Under the pieces are notes generated by a model. The model searched no databases, was not told the DNA's origin, and was given only the letters and a program-made list of their open reading frames with translations. Source: JBHPCZ01 sp042573625 (GTDB lineage Bacteria; Desulfobacterota; Desulfobacteria; Desulfobacterales; UBA11574). From it: DNA of 43,762 nucleotides. The stretch covers positions 1-43,762 of the forward strand of contig JBHPCZ010000018.1 of assembly GCA_042573625.1 (NCBI GenBank). Direction: 5' to 3'. Below, in pieces: positions 7,984 to 16,595 of this stretch; positions within the stretch are counted from its first letter, which is position 1; each line of letters opens with the position of its first letter. The translations under genes and the position numbers were made by a program.

Positions 7984-10287
7984 TCACCGTGCAACCGGAA
8001 ACTCGATGGAAAATCGGGTTCCGACGCCAACCTTGCTTTCGAGGTTGATGGTCGCTTCGTGCTTATGAAGGATCGTTTCTACGATCACCATCCCCAGTCC
8101 AGAATCTTCTTTAGAAGCCTTTGTCGTGAAAAATGGATCAAAAATCTGTGCCTGGACATCTTCGGACATTCCGCAACCGGTATCCTCGAAATCGAGAATG
8201 ACAGTATCATCCCGGTACTGCGCTTTGATGAGAATCTCCCGACTGCCATTTTCCCTGTCTTCCAAGGCGTGAATGGCATTAATCATCAGGTTTGATATGA
8301 CCTGCTGGATGCCATTTGCATCTCCATGTATGGCCGGAACCCCTTCTTGGAATTCTATCGAGCAACGGATGTCGTTTATTCTGAGCTGATGTTCAAATAA
8401 ATTCCTGGTTTTATTCACTGATTCCTTAAGAGAAACAAGTCCCATCTGTACCTGTGATGTAAGGCTGATCGTTCTGAATTGATTCATCATGTTGCTCATT
8501 CTATCAATCGTCTCTAACATTGTTTGAAGCCGTTTTTGGTGCTGCTCAGTCAGGATTTTTTCGAGTTGCATAAGTTGGAGATAGCCGTGAATACCGGACA
8601 ACGGTTGAATGATTTCATCAATAAGACCCGATGCCATCTTCCCCAGGGTGGCCATCCTCCGGGCGTTATAAAGCTGGGCTTCTATCTTTCTTCTGTGTTC
8701 TTCCTCTTTCTTGTGGGAGGTGGTGTCTATGAGAATTCCTCTTATTCCTACCGGTTCCTCTTTGTGTAGAATAACTCGAGGATATATGAGGACAGGGAAA
8801 GCACTTCCGTTTTTCTTTTGTGCCGTAGACTCAATGTGCATGATTATTTCTCCGCTCAACACCCGCTGAATATTCGCCATTATTTTATCCCGATCTTCGG
8901 GAACGAACATTTGAAGGGCATTCAGGCCTTTATCAAAATCCTCCTGGGTATATTCAAAGATATTAAAAGCCATGCGGTTGGCAAATGTGATATGTCCGCT
9001 GTCGTCCAACTCAAACACAGTTTGTGGTAACAAGTCAGCGAGTTCTCTGAACCGCTTCTCGCTTTTCTGTACGGCCTTTGTCCGCTCGTCGACAATTTCT
9101 TCAAGATGTTCGCGATATTTTTCCAGCTCCTTTTGTGTCTCTTTCTGCTCGGTAATGTCTCGGGAGACACCAACGGAGCCGATCACTTCTCCCTCCTTAT
9201 CCCGCATGAATGCAATAGAAAGTAATGTGGTAAAGGTATTTCCGTCTTTACGTATGTTCTCTATTTCGCCAATATAATCTTCTCTTTTGAGGGCTGTTTC
9301 TCTAAGCTCTCTTCCTTCCTCTATGTCCGCATAAAGAAGATTCACGCTTTTTCCAACGACCTCCTCTTTTCGGTAACCGAATGCTGTTTCTGCGGCTTGA
9401 TTGAACTCCACTATCCTCCGGTCATTGTCCACAGATATTATCATATCAAGAGAGCTGTCTATTATGTTTTGAGCGTATTCTCTGGCCGACTTGAGTGCAT
9501 CCTCCGCCTGTTTGCGCTTCGTCACATCATGCATTATGATAATTGCTGAAGTCTCAGGTTTGTCGAGCGGAAGAATATTTAACGTAACCTGTGCCCGGGT
9601 CAAAAAGACAGGAGATTCATCTGTAATTGTTTTTACACCCGTCATTTTCATCAGATCAGAAATGCGCCGGTGATCATCTCCGGAAAAGAGATCGACAAAG
9701 TGACTGCCCAACAGATGTTTTAAGGGTATTTGGGTCATTGAAAGGGCGGCCGGATTGGCGTAAACAATTCTTCCCTCTGCGCTCATTTCAAAAATGCCCT
9801 CTATCATTTTTTCCAGTATGACTTCAGAGTGTCTTTTTGCCGAAAGCAGCTCTTTCGTAATGCCGCGGGGGTAAACAGCCTCGATGCCAAGGACTTTCCC
9901 CGATAAGCACCTTGAAGATGTGGACTCAGGTTGATCGAGGGTGGCCAGAATGTGCTGTGACATTTCATCGAATGGGCCCTTGGCGATACATGCGTTTGCT
10001 CCAAACTTGGCAATATCGACAGACTCCTCTGCTGAAATTGCAGATAGAATAATCAGGTAAGCATCTTTAAATTTCTCCATGCCCCTTATGATCCGACACA
10101 GTGTCTCACCATCGATATTGGGCATCACGAGGTCAATGAACATAACTTCAGGCGTATAATTCTTTAAAACATCAAGTGCCTCAAGGCCATCAATTGCCGT
10201 TTTTACTTGATGGCCTTCATTTTTGAGAAATTTTTTCATTAACTTCAGAAAAATCAGATCATTATCAACTATGAATATTTTCTTCAT
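7984..10287 (-). CDS. Receiver/PAS3 sensor histidine-kinase-like protein with H-box His replaced by Asp
   Basis: 767 residues. An N-terminal receiver domain (1-120) has D8/D10, the phospho-acceptor Asp52 in MFIDLVMPNIDG and Lys in CIAKG. Three PAS domains follow (about 170-270, 285-400 and 425-545). A dimerisation helix comes next, then a HATPase_c domain with the N box (GIQQVISNLMINAIHAL), G1 box (DTGCGMS) and G2 box (SGLGMVIVE). The helix that should read like AHEINQPL reads LIDEIIQPL: codon 557 is GAT (8617-8619), so the usual phospho-acceptor His is missing. The protein is soluble, without membrane segments. The start at 10287 is chosen because AAGGAATC precedes it; an upstream extension to 10341 has no family similarity. 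A partner regulator is not adjacent. Confidence 0.9.
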   Translation of the reverse strand: MKKIFIVDNDLIFLKLMKKFLKNEGHQVKTAIDGLEALDVLKNYTPEVMFIDLVMPNIDGETLCRIIRGMEKFKDAYLIILSAISAEESVDIAKFGANACIAKGPFDEMSQHILATLDQPESTSSRCLSGKVLGIEAVYPRGITKELLSAKRHSEVILEKMIEGIFEMSAEGRIVYANPAALSMTQIPLKHLLGSHFVDLFSGDDHRRISDLMKMTGVKTITDESPVFLTRAQVTLNILPLDKPETSAIIIMHDVTKRKQAEDALKSAREYAQNIIDSSLDMIISVDNDRRIVEFNQAAETAFGYRKEEVVGKSVNLLYADIEEGRELRETALKREDYIGEIENIRKDGNTFTTLLSIAFMRDKEGEVIGSVGVSRDITEQKETQKELEKYREHLEEIVDERTKAVQKSEKRFRELADLLPQTVFELDDSGHITFANRMAFNIFEYTQEDFDKGLNALQMFVPEDRDKIMANIQRVLSGEIIMHIESTAQKKNGSAFPVLIYPRVILHKEEPVGIRGILIDTTSHKKEEEHRRKIEAQLYNARRMATLGKMASGLIDEIIQPLSGIHGYLQLMQLEKILTEQHQKRLQTMLETIDRMSNMMNQFRTISLTSQVQMGLVSLKESVNKTRNLFEHQLRINDIRCSIEFQEGVPAIHGDANGIQQVISNLMINAIHALEDRENGSREILIKAQYRDDTVILDFEDTGCGMSEDVQAQIFDPFFTTKASKEDSGLGMVIVETILHKHEATINLESKVGVGTRFSIEFPVAR

Positions 10288-10761
10288 GATGAGATTCCTT
10301 AAATAATTTATTCCGTTTTGGGGTCGGGCAACGGTAACCAACTATAATAACAGTAAAAAAAGCTTAAAATTGAAACGATGCTTGATCCTTTTTCCCCTGT
10401 TAACTGGGTTGGTTTTATCGACATAAAATCCTTCATCAAGTTTTGTTTTTAACAAAGCAATGAAAGCTTAAACGCTTATGAATCTCTATTAATCTATTCA
10501 TTTCATTACGCTGCTGAATTGTGGTTGGGTAATTATAAATCCTTTCACATAAATCTTATTCTATATGGCCAATTACATCTAAAAATTGCGAAAATATTTA
10601 AATAGCTGATATAATAAAATAATGCGGCACAAATCTAAAGGGAAGCCAGCACAATATAAAGAGTATTAGAATGGAAATCAATTCGAGATAGAGACTATAT
10701 TTCAAGAGAGAATGTATATTAATCCCGTTATTAGATAGAAGTGTACGTGTCAAATGAAAAA
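10288..10761. other. AT-rich gene-free spacer
   Basis: No coding frame with family similarity, RNA gene or clear hairpin is seen. It is strongly AT-rich (for example 10560-10640), unlike the flanking genes. It contains the promoter region of the sensor gene and the 3' side of the HNH stub. Confidence 0.4.
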
Positions 10762-11061
10762 TTAGAAATTATTTGGAATCAACTGCCAGAACGGTTCGGT
10801 GCGCATGTGATAAAAAGGATAGGACATGATGCCTTTGCTGCCCATCGGCATGATGCTGTTCCAGTAGCCGTTCCAGGTATCAACCAGATTAAAGGAAGGC
10901 TCTATGAAATTATTTGTAATCGCCTCTTGAGCGATCAAATCCATGATGGAAAGAAGAAGAAATGGTTTGTGAGGTGCCTGGTGGGTAGTGAGTGCAGACC
11001 AACGGTTCCGGTTTTTATCTGCCCGAAGTCGTGAAAAGCTTTTGAGGTATTTATCCAGCAT
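10762..11061 (-). pseudogene. N-terminal fragment of HNH-type restriction endonuclease, stub 1
   Basis: 99 codons from ATG 11061, preceded by a good CAGGAG Shine-Dalgarno. The translation has the N-terminal signature of a family of about 290-residue HNH endonucleases: YLKSFSRLRAD, then APHKPFLLLSIMDLI, then FYHMRTEPFWQLIP. The reading frame stops (TAA) just where the linker to the catalytic HNH domain should begin, and no HNH motif follows on either side. It is therefore an inactive remnant of a restriction-like gene. A second stub with the same N-terminus is at 15405-15584. Confidence 0.7.
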
Positions 11062-11101
11062 TATGAAAACTCCTGGTTTTAAAATGCTGCCTGCCCTGCT
11101 T

Positions 11102-11140
11102 GCCCAATGGAATGTTTTTGTTAACTCTATTCCATCGGGG
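11102..11140. repeat. Covarying palindrome (arms ATGGAAT/ATTCCAT)
   Basis: CCCAATGGAAT, a 15-base loop, then ATTCCATCGGGG. It is the same design as palindromes at 11271, 20366, 24733, 41453 and 41710, but two positions of the stem differ and both sides have changed together. Confidence 0.75.
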
Positions 11141-11214
11141 TGAAATTTGCGATAGCAACAGTTTAGCCCGTTGAATTCCGTTTATCGGACATGCTGAAAG
11201 CTTGATTCAACTGG

Positions 11215-11309
11215 GTTGAAACGTATTTAACCGGGGCCTGCCCAGCCTGCCCCGTAGGTCCGGCAGATCGTACTGGGGTTAAATTTCTTTTTCATTTATT
11301 TAACCGGGG
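11215..11309. repeat. Palindrome cluster with arms GTTAAAT/ATTTAAC
   Basis: Two ATTTAACCGGGG arms (11225-11236 and 11298-11309) are present. The second pairs with GGGGTTAAAT at 11275-11284 across the loop TTCTTTTTCATTT. The same arm-loop-arm sequence recurs at 24733-24769. Between them is a GC-rich stretch (CCTGCCCAGCCTGCCCCG). No gene is seen from 11062 to 11443. Confidence 0.7.
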
Positions 11310-11327
11310 TCTGTTGTTTTCCTGATG

Positions 11328-11369
11328 TGTCAATTTAATGCACTAATCAAGCTTTGACCCCATTCCTCC
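11328..11369 (+). repeat. REP family A, solo copy
   Basis: Matches 5519-5560 base for base as read, including the flanks TGTCAATTTAATG and CCCATTCCTCC. Here it has no transposase next to it. Confidence 0.88.
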
Positions 11370-11443
11370 ATTCCTTACACTATTATATCAATATATTAGT
11401 TTGGCCCGACCCCAATTCCACCTATGCGTTATGCTTTACCCGT

Positions 11444-12328
11444 TCAATCCAGGTTCATCGTAAACGGCAGATCCGGCTGAATACGGATGTCCGACTCGAT
11501 CGAGGTATAGCCTTCACAAAAATAGAGTTTGATTGCTTCTACGGGTTGGGAAAAGTTGACGGTAATACGATATCTTTCGGTGACGATCTGATCTTCCGAA
11601 GTCATCGTGAAAGACTCGCCCCGCCCAAGGGTCAGAATCCACTCGCCGTTTACCCGGGCATCCATTCCCAGATAGTTTTCCTTTCGGCTGAAAATCAACA
11701 CCACCACTTTTTTTGAAGTGAGATGTTCAACCTCGAACCGGACGCCTTTTACTTCATGGCTGCCGGCATAATTATTTAAGTTAAATTCAACGGATACCGG
11801 ATCAATCGGCAGCACAAGACGCATCGCGCCTTCAACCGCTGTGAAGCGAGACAGCGGGGTAGTTTTAAAGTCGCTTAAATAGACCTGCCGGCTTCCGGAC
11901 CATAAACCCTGTTCTTTGTTAAAGTTCAGATAGACGACGTGAGCAAATACACCTTTTTCAAAGAAATGGTCTTGATCGTATATATCCAGATTGCCCTGAA
12001 TCTTTACAGCCTGAACCCGGATACCGAGCATCCTGCCCGGCAGTCGCCGGGGAAGTTCAAAAGGCGGTGCCAAACGGGCCTTGATCTCCAAATAGGGCAG
12101 ATAATCCTCTTTTTGGATGGCGAGGGTCAGTGATGGACCGGGAATCGTGCGGTAGGTCAGCGGCTCAACTCGGCCTTCGATCTTCTTATAATTCATGTTC
12201 TTATTAGCATCTTCTTTTCCGCACCCTGTAAACTGGAATGCGCAAAAACCGGGCAGGATGACCGCAACGATGATCATCATCGTCAACCGTCGTGCCGGCC
12301 TGAATCTGGCGAATTTTAGATCATTCAC
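11444..12328 (-). CDS. Predicted lipoprotein of unknown function
   Basis: 294 residues from GTG 12328. The N-terminus has basic residues, a hydrophobic core (MMIIVAVILPGFCAF) and a lipobox-like FTGC with Cys36, so it is probably lipid-anchored in the envelope. If Met17 is the true start, the signal peptide has a typical length. The mature part is beta-rich with no recognised catalytic motif; segments such as GVFAHVVYLNFNKEQGLW and RYRITVNFSQPVEAIKLYF suggest a beta-sandwich. I do not recognise the family. It precedes repeats downstream and follows the membrane-protein gene at 12416 on the same strand with an 87-base gap. Confidence 0.75.
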   Translation of the reverse strand: MNDLKFARFRPARRLTMMIIVAVILPGFCAFQFTGCGKEDANKNMNYKKIEGRVEPLTYRTIPGPSLTLAIQKEDYLPYLEIKARLAPPFELPRRLPGRMLGIRVQAVKIQGNLDIYDQDHFFEKGVFAHVVYLNFNKEQGLWSGSRQVYLSDFKTTPLSRFTAVEGAMRLVLPIDPVSVEFNLNNYAGSHEVKGVRFEVEHLTSKKVVVLIFSRKENYLGMDARVNGEWILTLGRGESFTMTSEDQIVTERYRITVNFSQPVEAIKLYFCEGYTSIESDIRIQPDLPFTMNLD

Positions 12329-12404
12329 GGTTTGCTCGCCCCCTTTTCAGTACTTGGATGAAATTTGGCTTTTTTGGTTTTTGAGGTTCAAGAAAGATAC
12401 CGGG

Positions 12405-12431
12405 AATGCATAATTTCATGAGCGTCCCCAT
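12405..12431. repeat. Repeat family H (CATAATTTCATG-GCGTCCCCATG)
   Basis: Short near-palindrome of the form CATGGGCGTCCCCATG preceded by GCATAATTT. Other copies lie near 13845, 20213, 24535 and 24883. The half-motif AACGCATAATTTCA is at 16553 and 23220, and in inverse orientation near 41095. Here it overlaps the 3' end of the membrane-protein gene. Confidence 0.7.
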
Positions 12432-13012
12432 GTCCTCCTTTGCTTCAGCTCGACTCTGACCATCAACGCCAACAAGACCGAAGTCGAGATTATCGCTCTC
12501 AATGAATAAATGGTAGCCAAGACACCTTTGCTCGAAAGCAGTGCAATGCATGGAGCTAAAAACAGGCCGATCCAAGCAACAAATGATTCCGTGTTCTCAT
12601 TTGACTTCCACATCCTGCTTATCACCGGAAAATAGGCGATGATGAGAATCACCTGGATCGAAACATGGGACACAACGTGATGCTGAGAGACAAGCCAGAA
12701 CACCACGATGACCAAAACTGCAATTAGGCAACCGAGATCGAACCTGTTGAATCGAGTGCTTCGGTCACCGAATATGAATATGAACACTGCAACTGTTACC
12801 ACCAAGACAAGATCCGAGGTGTTCAGGATATTGTCGAGGAGGCTGTAATTTCCTGCAGACAGATAGGTGACTAAACTGCCCCCCACTGCGATGGAGAAGA
12901 GAACCCACATGGCCAGGGCGGGCTTGATCCTCTCTTTCCAGATCAGCCAACAATATCTCACTAAGATAAACAGGTTAATCGCAACAACGGCAATGATTGA
13001 AGTTTCTCTCAC
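12416..13012 (-). CDS. Small multi-spanning membrane protein of unknown function
   Basis: 198 residues with about six membrane segments (for example IIAVVAINLFILVRYCWLIW, ALAMWVLFSIAVGGSLVTYL, LVLVVTVAVFIFIFG, LIAVLVIVVFWLV) and short loops. The N-terminal half recalls PQ-loop or SWEET-like helical bundles, but no diagnostic PQ pair was seen. The final codons (WGRS-stop) fall inside an intergenic repeat (CATGGGGACGCTCATGA, family H), so the natural C-terminus may have been replaced. Function unknown. Confidence 0.7.
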   Translation of the reverse strand: MRETSIIAVVAINLFILVRYCWLIWKERIKPALAMWVLFSIAVGGSLVTYLSAGNYSLLDNILNTSDLVLVVTVAVFIFIFGDRSTRFNRFDLGCLIAVLVIVVFWLVSQHHVVSHVSIQVILIIAYFPVISRMWKSNENTESFVAWIGLFLAPCIALLSSKGVLATIYSLRAIISTSVLLALMVRVELKQRRTWGRS

Positions 13013-13093
13013 CTGAATCCTTTTTGCATGATATGCATACAGAACGAATTGAAAAGACGATATGGCACGAATTTATGTGGTAATAATTGGCGA

Positions 13094-13534
13094 TTACCAT
13101 TTGTTGTAAGGTAAGAACTTCCCGTTCATGGTAACGACGACACGATCTCCCTTAGGATTTTCCTCTTTTTTGACATCTAAGGTAAAATCGATAGCACTCA
13201 TGATGCCGTCACCAAATTTTTCGTGAATAATTGTCTTAAGGGGCATTCCGTAAACCTGCATAATTTCATAAAAACGATAGATCAGCGGATCGGTGGGGAC
13301 GACAGGACCCAATCCCTTCAAAGGGCATTCGGTAAGCGCTTCGGCCGCATCAGGACCAAGTCCCAAGGCAGATACAATTTTTTTCGCTTCTTCCTGAGAA
13401 GCGCTTGCCTGCCGGTAAAAAACAGCCGCAATCCAGACTTCATTACGTCCCACAACCGTTTCCAAATCTGCAAAACTCAATGATTTCTCTTTTTTAGCAG
13501 CCAATAGTTTTTTTGTGATTTCAGACAGTTTCAT
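13094..13534 (-). CDS. cynS: Cyanate hydratase (cyanase)
   Basis: 146-residue cyanase that converts cyanate and bicarbonate to carbamate and CO2, the carbamate decaying to ammonia. An N-terminal helical DNA-binding-like domain comes first. The catalytic domain follows with Arg87 and Glu90 in YRFYEIMQVYG and Ser113 in GIMSAIDF; the 3- and 23-residue spacings equal those of E. coli Arg96/Glu99/Ser122. The length is close to the family norm of about 150-156. A strong AGGAGG precedes the ATG at 13534. No cynT carbonic anhydrase or cynR regulator is adjacent, so it is a solitary detoxification or nitrogen-supply gene. Confidence 0.96.
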   Translation of the reverse strand: MKLSEITKKLLAAKKEKSLSFADLETVVGRNEVWIAAVFYRQASASQEEAKKIVSALGLGPDAAEALTECPLKGLGPVVPTDPLIYRFYEIMQVYGMPLKTIIHEKFGDGIMSAIDFTLDVKKEENPKGDRVVVTMNGKFLPYNKW

Positions 13535-13738
13535 TCAATTCCTCCTGAGCTGATTATGATTAAAATGTAAAATAACGACAGCAGGATTAACAATCAGTTT
13601 TCCTCAACCAAAGACGTTAACGTAAACCGTCGTCGTTTTTCCCATCCGGTTCAGTCACCTTATATATATTGAGAGTATCTCGCTAAAATTTTCCTTTTCA
13701 AAACAGGACTCATCCTGAAGCCAATTTTTATTGGTTTC

Positions 13739-13862
13739 ACATATCCCAAAATCCCCGAAAAATCAAAAGGACAAACCCGGTAAAACGGATTTGCCCTCGC
13801 AGCGTGCATCCAGCGCTTCTAAACAATTCAGAAAGAAGTTAAGAAACGCACAATTTCATGGG
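13739..13862. repeat. Diverged copy of the 132-base repeat block E
   Basis: It aligns along its length with 16447-16578 and 23114-23245. All share AAATC...GAAAAATCAAAAGG, ACAAACCCGGT and CATCCA(A/G)CGCTTCTAAACAA. It is clearly older, with many substitutions. It runs into a family H motif at 13845-13872. No gene is present from 13535 to 14057. Confidence 0.75.
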
Positions 13863-13876
13863 CGCCCCCATGGACT

Positions 13877-14004
13877 CTTTGAATTTCCTGCTTGCTAAAT
13901 ATTATATAAAGATTCTTTGTTTAATCCTAAGGCTGTTTAGCTGTTATCTAACTCCTTTGTCTTGCTCAATCTGTCAAGAATGTAGACCTGACCCCGTTGT
14001 TTTC
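13877..14004. repeat. Repeat block G followed by REP family C
   Basis: 13877-13982 matches 24611-24716 with one visible change. It ends in CTTGCTCAATCTGTCAAGAA and continues into the REP family C core (TGTAGACCTGACCCCGTTG). Confidence 0.85.
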
Positions 14005-14057
14005 AAAGATTTGATCCCAATCACTTTCCGAAGCGGTGTAAGATGAGAACCTAAAGA

Positions 14058-14477
14058 TCATCCAATCAATTTCGCTGAAAGATTGATTTCTGTACCGGCA
14101 AAAAGTCTTGAAATTGGGCATTTCTCCTTGGCTGTTTGAGCATATTGAGCAAATTTATCAGCATCCAGGCCGGGCACCTCTGCTTCACAATCTAAGTCAA
14201 TACTGGTAATCTTCGGGCCGTCATCTTCTCCCAAATGAATTGAAGCCGTTGTCTGTACGCTTTTAGGTGTAAAATTATCCGCACTCATAATAGCGGCAAG
14301 GAACATTGAAAAGCATCCAGAATGGGCAGCCCCAACAAGCTCTTCAGGATTTGTGCCTTTGCCCTTTTCAAAACGCGATGCAAATGTAAAAGGGCCTTCA
14401 ATTTCACCATATTTCATTACACCGTTGCCTTCTCTCAGCGTGCCATTCCATCTGGCAGTTGCGCTACGTGTCGTCAT
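14058..14477 (-). CDS. OsmC-family peroxiredoxin
   Basis: 139-residue OsmC/Ohr-like protein, thiol-dependent reductase of organic and inorganic hydroperoxides. The two catalytic cysteines are visible in GAAHSGCFSMFLAAIM and in IDLDCEAEVPG. The N-terminal RSATARWNGTLREGNG and Gly-rich EGPFTFASRFEKGKGTNPEEL are typical of the OsmC branch rather than Ohr. GGAGGAAAAT precedes the ATG. It is followed on the same strand by repeats, not by a partner gene. Confidence 0.92.
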   Translation of the reverse strand: MTTRSATARWNGTLREGNGVMKYGEIEGPFTFASRFEKGKGTNPEELVGAAHSGCFSMFLAAIMSADNFTPKSVQTTASIHLGEDDGPKITSIDLDCEAEVPGLDADKFAQYAQTAKEKCPISRLFAGTEINLSAKLIG

Positions 14478-14537
14478 ATTTTCCTCCTATTCAGGTAAGG
14501 GGTTAGACCGTTAATGTTTGATTTTCGTTTGCGATTT

Positions 14538-14684
14538 TTACAGAAAGCTGTCTATCTTCTTAAATCTGGTGTCATCGTTCTGTCACTCTCCGACCGACCG
14601 CTGGATAGACTATTATAATCACTGATCAAGATTTGAGCACCACCCCCCACAAAGCAACTTATAATCTTATGTCCCCTATTTTCT
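14538..14684. repeat. Long intergenic repeat block, copy 2
   Basis: Near-identical to 1-147. It sits between the flavin reductase-like gene and the OsmC gene, about 14.5 kb from the other copy and in the same orientation. The pair could support homologous recombination. Confidence 0.88.
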
Positions 14685-14717
14685 AGATAATTAGCTTCCT
14701 TTTAAAATTTGAAACGC

Positions 14718-15293
14718 TCAGCTTAGGTTAATCTCTTTTCCGATTGACCATGCATCCCCAAGCTTTTCCCCAATGCCGTGATAAGTTTTGGATGAAATCG
14801 CAAATATAATCGGTTTGACTTTTTCTATATCAATATTTCCATTTGCATCCATTACACTCTCATCAACTTTGACATCAACAATTTCACCCATAAATTGAGT
14901 ATGTAATCCTATTTCAAATGTATGAAGGAGTTTGCATTCTAAAATAAGAGGGAATTCCTTGACATATGGTGCTTTTACCAAATCACTTTCTATAGGTGTA
15001 AGGCCGGTTGCTGAAAATTTGTCCTCTGTTTTTCCTGATGCCATTCCAAAATAATCAGACTCCCTAACATACTCTTCAGAAGGAATATTTATAGTATAAG
15101 CTTTATTTTCTACAATATTTCCATAGCTGTATGTTGCTTTTCTGAGTGATACCGTAACACATGGAGGTTTAGAGCTGCAAATTCCTCCCCAAGCGGCGGT
15201 CATAACATTTGGTTTGCCTGATTTGTCATATGTACCCACAATAAGGATAGGAGCAGGATAGACTATTGTCTGTGCACCAATGGACTTTTTCAT
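14718..15293 (-). CDS. Flavin reductase-like FMN-binding protein
   Basis: 191 residues of the flavin reductase-like (FMN-binding split barrel) family. Supporting motifs are PAPILIVGTYDKSGKPNVMTAAWGG near the N-terminus (shown in part), the SLRKATYSYGNI and EYVRESDYFGMASGKTEDKF segments, and HTQFMGEIVDVKVDESV. Such proteins bind FMN and serve as NAD(P)H:flavin oxidoreductases or redox partners; in anaerobes they are often paired with rubredoxin-type proteins, none of which is adjacent. The start at ATG 15293 has a GGAGG six bases before it; an in-frame TTG at 15299 is less likely. Confidence 0.9.
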   Translation of the reverse strand: MKKSIGAQTIVYPAPILIVGTYDKSGKPNVMTAAWGGICSSKPPCVTVSLRKATYSYGNIVENKAYTINIPSEEYVRESDYFGMASGKTEDKFSATGLTPIESDLVKAPYVKEFPLILECKLLHTFEIGLHTQFMGEIVDVKVDESVMDANGNIDIEKVKPIIFAISSKTYHGIGEKLGDAWSIGKEINLS

Positions 15294-15404
15294 AATCAAC
15301 CTCCATAAGAAATTATTATTATCACTTTAAACGATTCTTTTTGACCCCCAAAAGGCGGGTTTAAGCGCGTTTCAAGCCTGTTTATTAATCTCTTTACCTA
15401 TTAT

Positions 15405-15584
15405 TTAGATGGTTACCGCGGTCAGACCCCAGCCCCTACATATCGCTCCCTGAGCGATCAGGTCCATGATGGAAAGAAGCAGAAACGGTTTGTGTGGTGC
15501 CTGGTGGGTGGTAAGTGCAGACCAGCGCTTTCGGTTTTTATCTGCCCGCAGGCGGGAGAAGCTTTTGAGGTGTTGATCAAGCAC
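15405..15584 (-). pseudogene. N-terminal fragment of HNH-type endonuclease, stub 2
   Basis: Reading from GTG 15584 with AAAGG just upstream, the translation contains LKSFSRLRADKNRKRWSALT and HQAPHKPFLLLSIMDLIAQ, the same as stub 1 at 10762-11061 with a few changes. After about 48 matching codons it runs into unrelated sequence and stops at 15405. It was too short to call on length alone; the match to stub 1 identifies it. Confidence 0.65.
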
Positions 15585-15742
15585 CTTTCAATTCCTGATT
15601 TTAAATCAATTCAAAAAAGATTCAAGAAAGACTCCGAGAAACTTATAAACTTATGTACGTCCCCTATATACCTATGCCTTGGAGTTCGTCAAACCGGGGT
15701 TGCTTCAGTCTGTCCCCTGCAACTTCCTTAAACTTCAATTTT

Positions 15743-16345
15743 TTAATTTCCGTTCTGCTCCATATATTCAGGATTGTGTGGTTCCACCAAGTGCTTTAAG
15801 TCAAGCCAAAATTTTGTCCTTTGTTCCGATTCAGGTGGCTGTTGAATCGGCAATTCTAGAAAGGAAACATCCATATTCAAGGCATGAAATTTTTCAGATA
15901 GGATCTCTGCCATAATACCCATAAGTACCGGCTCTTTCGGATCAGGGTTATCAACCGGCATGGGTGATTCTGTGCTATATCTGTTCACCTTGTGTTTACC
16001 CCAGTGAATACCACAGGTAGGGCTGTTGTGTAGACCTATGTAAGCCACTAAGCGATAGCCATTTTTCAAGAATTCCTCAACCATAAGAAATGGAGTCTTC
16101 AGAAGATCTTTACAATGATTACGGAAAAATATATTATCATATTGCTGTCTTCCCTGGGGATTGCGTTTTAATCCCATTGCTGTTGTTTCAGGACAGGGAT
16201 ATTGGATAATACCTACCCGTAATTTCATTAAATAATCCATTAATTCATGTGACAAAGGAAAATTCTGCCCAAGAACATGCACACGGCAGTAGGGATTAAT
16301 TAAACATTGTGCAACTAAAATGATTTTTTTGTCTTTTTTACTCAT
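15743..16345 (-). CDS. TudS/DUF523-like cysteine protein
   Basis: 200 residues. Three Cys motifs in order match the DUF523/TudS pattern: AQCLINPYCRVHV near the N-terminus, IQYPCPETTAMGLKRNPQGR (about 48-67) and HNSPTCGIHWG (about 110). TudS proteins bind an oxygen-sensitive [4Fe-4S] cluster and remove sulfur from thiouracil or thio-nucleotides. Here the first motif is NPYCRV rather than the common G-x-x-CRYDG, so the protein belongs to a divergent branch and its substrate is uncertain. AAAGGAAG lies eight bases before the ATG. It is a single gene, with no partner on the same strand. Confidence 0.7.
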   Translation of the reverse strand: MSKKDKKIILVAQCLINPYCRVHVLGQNFPLSHELMDYLMKLRVGIIQYPCPETTAMGLKRNPQGRQQYDNIFFRNHCKDLLKTPFLMVEEFLKNGYRLVAYIGLHNSPTCGIHWGKHKVNRYSTESPMPVDNPDPKEPVLMGIMAEILSEKFHALNMDVSFLELPIQQPPESEQRTKFWLDLKHLVEPHNPEYMEQNGN

Positions 16346-16446
16346 AATTATCTTCCTTTACCGCATCTTAATTAAATATGGTAAGGTTCACAAAATTGTG
16401 ACTACTTGACAAAACAAAAACCTGAAGACAAGTTACATCGGTTACA

Positions 16447-16578
16447 TATATCGTAAAATCCAAGAAAAATCAAAAGGGCAAACCCGGTGACATGGATTTA
16501 CCCTCGCTGTGTTCATCCAACGCTTCTAAACAACTCAGAAAATCGTTGAGAAACGCATAATTTCAACCCTCTTTTCCT
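16447..16578. repeat. Repeat block E, copy 1 (identical to 23114-23245)
   Basis: 132 bases that read the same as 23114-23245. The block starts TATATCGTAAAATCCAAG, has CATCCAACGCTTCTAAACAA in the middle and ends AACGCATAATTTCAACCC. It lies in the 432-base spacer between the divergent TudS-like and epimerase genes. Confidence 0.92.
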
Positions 16579-16595
16579 ATGGCGTCCCATTTTAT

